Below are positions 62,011 to 64,000 of a DNA stretch of 64,000 nt, piece after piece. Below the pieces are notes generated by a model. It was not told the DNA's origin. It saw nothing but the letters and a program-made list of their open reading frames with translations, and made no database searches. The stretch is from Branchiibius sp. NY16-3462-2 (GTDB lineage: Bacteria > Actinomycetota > Actinomycetes > Actinomycetales > Dermatophilaceae), in the NCBI RefSeq assembly GCF_001594145.1, contig NZ_LVCF01000035.1, forward strand, positions 310,001 through 374,000, in the 5' to 3' direction. The position numbers and the translations under genes were made by a program. The stretch's first letter is position 1; every line of letters starts with the position of its first letter.

Positions 62011-62682
62011 TCACGGTCGCGACAGCCGCGATCGGACCAGTGCCACGTGCAGGGCGAGGCACTCGCGCACCAAGTCGGCGGCCTCGACGTCAGTGGTCGC
62101 TGCCATCTGCCGGACCAGATCGACCTCGCGACCGGCGGCCAGGTGGAACAGCCGCAGGTGCCGGCCTTCGACCCCGTGGCTCATAAGCGTCGCAGCGGCC
62201 GCCGCGACCGACAGGTCACCCTCGTCGAAATAGCCGTCCTTGTCGGCACGCAACAGACCGAATGCCTCGAGGTCCGCCAGTGCGGCCCGGTCGAGGCCGG
62301 CGCCCTGTCGCAGTTCGCCCGCGGTCAGTCGGGCACCACGGCGTACCTGAAGCTCCAGGCCGCTCACGTCCGGATCGGGCTGCGGGGTCGGCGGGACCGG
62401 CAGCGGGACTTCCTGTGACGGGGCCAGGCCGCGCTCGTAGGCGTCCAGAGCCTCGGAGATCTTCTTCAGCGGCCAGAACCGGTCGCGCTGAGCGGTGAGA
62501 ACGAATCTGAGCCGGTCCACGTCTGCGGCGCTGTACCGGCGGTAGCCGGAGGCGCTCCGGGTCGGACTGACCAACCCTTCGGCGTCGAGATAGCGCAGCT
62601 TGGAGATCGTGAGGTCCGGAAACTCCGGTTGCAACACTTGCAGGACCGCCCCGACGGTGCGGCCACGTTCGGCGATGGCCAC
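62011..62682 (-). CDS. ftsR: FtsR-like MerR-family cell-division regulator
   Basis: A 223-residue MerR-family protein with N-terminal helix-turn-helix (VLQVLQPEFPDLTISKLRYL), the wing (TRSASGYRRYSAADVDRL) and the dimer helix region. A second domain follows with LTAGELRQGAGLDRAALADL, a repeat-like winged-helix fragment. In Corynebacterium, FtsR activates ftsZ, and the homologue in M. tuberculosis (Rv1828) has the same neighbours. It starts with GTG 62682, 12 bp from the garA stop. Naming rests on synteny and domain layout. Confidence 0.87.
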   Translation of the reverse strand: MAIAERGRTVGAVLQVLQPEFPDLTISKLRYLDAEGLVSPTRSASGYRRYSAADVDRLRFVLTAQRDRFWPLKKISEALDAYERGLAPSQEVPLPVPPTPQPDPDVSGLELQVRRGARLTAGELRQGAGLDRAALADLEAFGLLRADKDGYFDEGDLSVAAAAATLMSHGVEGRHLRLFHLAAGREVDLVRQMAATTDVEAADLVRECLALHVALVRSRLSRP

Positions 62683-62694
62683 CTGCGCGGCGAT

Positions 62695-63153
62695 TCAGCT
62701 CGATGACGGCGCGTCGTAGAAGACCAGCCGGAACTTGCCGATCTGGACCTCGTCACCGGTGCGCAGCACCGTCGAGTCGATCAACGCGCCGTTGAGGTAG
62801 GTGCCGTTGAGTGAACCCACATCCTGTACGGCGAACCCCACGTCCGTGCGCCGGAAGACTGCGTGCCGGCGGGAGACGGTGACGTCGTCAAGGAAGATGT
62901 CGCTGCTGGGGTGCCGTCCGACACTGACCTCGTCGGCGTCGAGCAGGAAACGGGCACCGGTGTTCGGGCCGCGTTGTGCGATGAGCAATGCCGTCCCCGG
63001 GCGCAGCGCGTCGACTGTCGCACGGTCGGTCGCGGAAAGAGCAGTGGTACCAACAGTTTCCGGCGCCGGCTGGCCGCTGCCCGGCTCGAAGAACGCGGTG
63101 GCGTCGGCGGGCGGCTGCTCGGCGGACTCTGCGGCGTCGCCTTCACCCATCAT
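62695..63153 (-). CDS. garA: FHA-domain protein GarA/OdhI-like
   Basis: A 152-residue protein. The N-terminal tail contains two adjacent threonines in VGTTALSATD, where GarA/OdhI are phosphorylated by serine/threonine kinases. The C-terminal forkhead-associated domain has SVGRHPSSDIFLDDVTVSRRHAVF (in parts), NGTYLNG and LRTGDEVQIGKFRLVF. GarA inhibits 2-oxoglutarate dehydrogenase and glutamate dehydrogenase and activates glutamate synthase depending on phosphorylation. The same control of 2-oxoglutarate is inferred. The tail before the domain is longer and more Ala/Pro-rich than in GarA. Confidence 0.9.
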   Translation of the reverse strand: MMGEGDAAESAEQPPADATAFFEPGSGQPAPETVGTTALSATDRATVDALRPGTALLIAQRGPNTGARFLLDADEVSVGRHPSSDIFLDDVTVSRRHAVFRRTDVGFAVQDVGSLNGTYLNGALIDSTVLRTGDEVQIGKFRLVFYDAPSSS

Positions 63154-63168
63154 GCAGCTAACCCTAGA

Positions 63169-63558
63169 TCAGTCGAGTGAAGCGGTGTAGGCCGCCACGT
63201 CCTGCAGCTCGCCGAGGGAGGCGCCCTCGGCCAGACGCAGCTCGTACATCCACCCTTCGCCATAAGGGTCGCTGTTGACCAACTCGGGCGTCGCGTCCAG
63301 GGCCTCGTTCACGGTCACGACCTCGCCGGCCAACGGCGAGTAGAGGTCACTCACCGACTTGGTGGACTCGACCTCACCGACCGAGTCACCCGCGGCCACC
63401 GTGTCACCGACCTCGGGCAGGCTCACGTAGACGACGTCACCCAACGCGTCCTGGGCGAAGGCGGTGATCCCGACCCGCACCACGCCGTCTGCACCTTCGC
63501 GCACCCATTCGTGGTCGGCGGTGTAGTGCAGGTCGTCGGGGTAGTCCAGGTCGCTCAT
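63169..63558 (-). CDS. gcvH: Glycine cleavage system H protein
   Basis: A 129-residue GcvH with DYPDDLHYTADHEWVREG at the start and the lipoyl lysine in GEVESTKSVSDLYSPLAGEV. The tail GWMYELRLAEGASLGEL is typical. It carries the aminomethyl intermediate from GcvP to GcvT on lipoate. It lies 15 bp from garA and overlaps the DUF881 stop by 4 bp. No glycine aptamer is seen directly in front of it, unlike gcvP. Confidence 0.97.
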   Translation of the reverse strand: MSDLDYPDDLHYTADHEWVREGADGVVRVGITAFAQDALGDVVYVSLPEVGDTVAAGDSVGEVESTKSVSDLYSPLAGEVVTVNEALDATPELVNSDPYGEGWMYELRLAEGASLGELQDVAAYTASLD

Positions 63559-64000
63559 GAGCTCTCCTTGGCGGTGGCGGACGGTTCGGGTTGAGCGTAC
63601 TGAGGCGTCTGCGTGGGCTGCAACGCGGTCACCTTCACCTGCTGCGAACTGGTGACCGTGGCCGTAGCGCCCATCGACCGCAGGCTTTCGACCACTCCGC
63701 CGGGAATGGCCATGGCGGTGGACATCGTGTGTGGATCACCGATGGCGACAATGGTGTACGGCGGCCGGACCGGGTGGCCGCTCACAGTCAGTGCGGTGTC
63801 GGAACTACCGCCGAACCAAGTGCTGGCGATGACCCGCTGGTCGTTGATCTGGATCGCTTCCGCGCCGGCGTCGCGCAGTTCCTCGATGGTGTCCAGCAGG
63901 TTGGCCGCCTGCACACCCTTCTCGTTGTCCTGGATGGTGATGGTGATGCCGGGACCGGTCGCTGGCAGTGTGCCGTTGAGGACGCCCAGCATCTGCAGAC
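63555..64000 (-). CDS. DUF881 protein (partial, N-terminus beyond window edge)
   Basis: The visible 148 residues are the C-terminal part of a DUF881 (YlxX/YlxW-like) protein. It contains LPATGPGITITIQDN, LLDTIEELRDAGAEAIQINDQRV, and HPVRPPYTIVAIGDPHTMSTAM. The reading frame stays open to base 64000. In mycobacteria the counterpart (Rv1823–Rv1825 group) sits next to gcvH and is a membrane-anchored protein near the division genes. An N-terminal helix, coiled coil and promoter must lie to the right of the window. Function is unproven. Confidence 0.88.
   Translation of the reverse strand, partial: LQMLGVLNGTLPATGPGITITIQDNEKGVQAANLLDTIEELRDAGAEAIQINDQRVIASTWFGGSSDTALTVSGHPVRPPYTIVAIGDPHTMSTAMAIPGGVVESLRSMGATATVTSSQQVKVTALQPTQTPQYAQPEPSATAKESS

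Overview
The window reads as a piece of a high-GC actinobacterial chromosome. The gcvH–garA–ftsR–DUF151–MerR–gcvP block on the right follows the order of the Mycobacterium tuberculosis Rv1826–Rv1832 region. Actinobacterial families are frequent: DUF222/HNH, ThrE-type exporter, DUF732 lipoprotein, YbdK-type GCS2 ligase. Many start codons lie 6–8 nt behind a TANNNT hexamer, which suggests leaderless transcription. The genus cannot be fixed by eye; a Micrococcales relative such as Dermacoccaceae or Intrasporangiaceae is my guess. No tRNA, rRNA, CRISPR array, insertion sequence or prophage was seen.

Left part (1–12.3 kb): a PatB/MalY-type lyase cut by the window edge, a DinB-fold protein, a cupin, an esterase coupled to a protein with three helix-turn-helix units, an SDR/AhpD-like pair, a short UvrA paralogue, a DUF1295 membrane enzyme, a low-molecular-weight phosphatase, a fructosamine kinase, and an aspA–dcu–lipoprotein operon for aspartate/fumarate.

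Centre-left (12.3–18.9 kb) is the richest in regulatory signals. It holds an orphan SIP-domain gene whose start codon sits inside an IdeR/DtxR-like palindrome, a Dps gene, and an HxlR regulator divergent from an enoyl-CoA hydratase across two tandem 15-bp palindromes. It also holds a 28-bp sequence matching an actinobacterial dif site, which would place the replication terminus here, and a Gdx/SugE exporter behind a guanidine-III riboswitch. A class V aminotransferase-fold protein and a secreted S53 peptidase follow.

Centre (18.9–34.2 kb): a permease–eutB–eutC ethanolamine operon; a minus-strand operon GH92 glycosidase → GT4 glycosyltransferase → ThrE-like membrane protein; and a minus-strand MacAB-like operon with two adaptors and a lipoprotein.

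Right part (34.2–64 kb): housekeeping and stress genes (rlmC, CapA-like, RraA-like, SBF transporter, NUDIX, esterase, beta-propeller lipoprotein), an overlapping chain DUF1697 → double GNAT → YciO → GNAT → quinone oxidoreductase, OsmC divergent from a histidine phosphatase, a GCS2 ligase, sbcDC, an AlaA-like aminotransferase, an AlkD-like HEAT protein, DUF222/HNH, a kinase–hydrolase pair, and the glycine cleavage/GarA/FtsR block. gcvP has its own glycine riboswitch; gcvT is not in the window.
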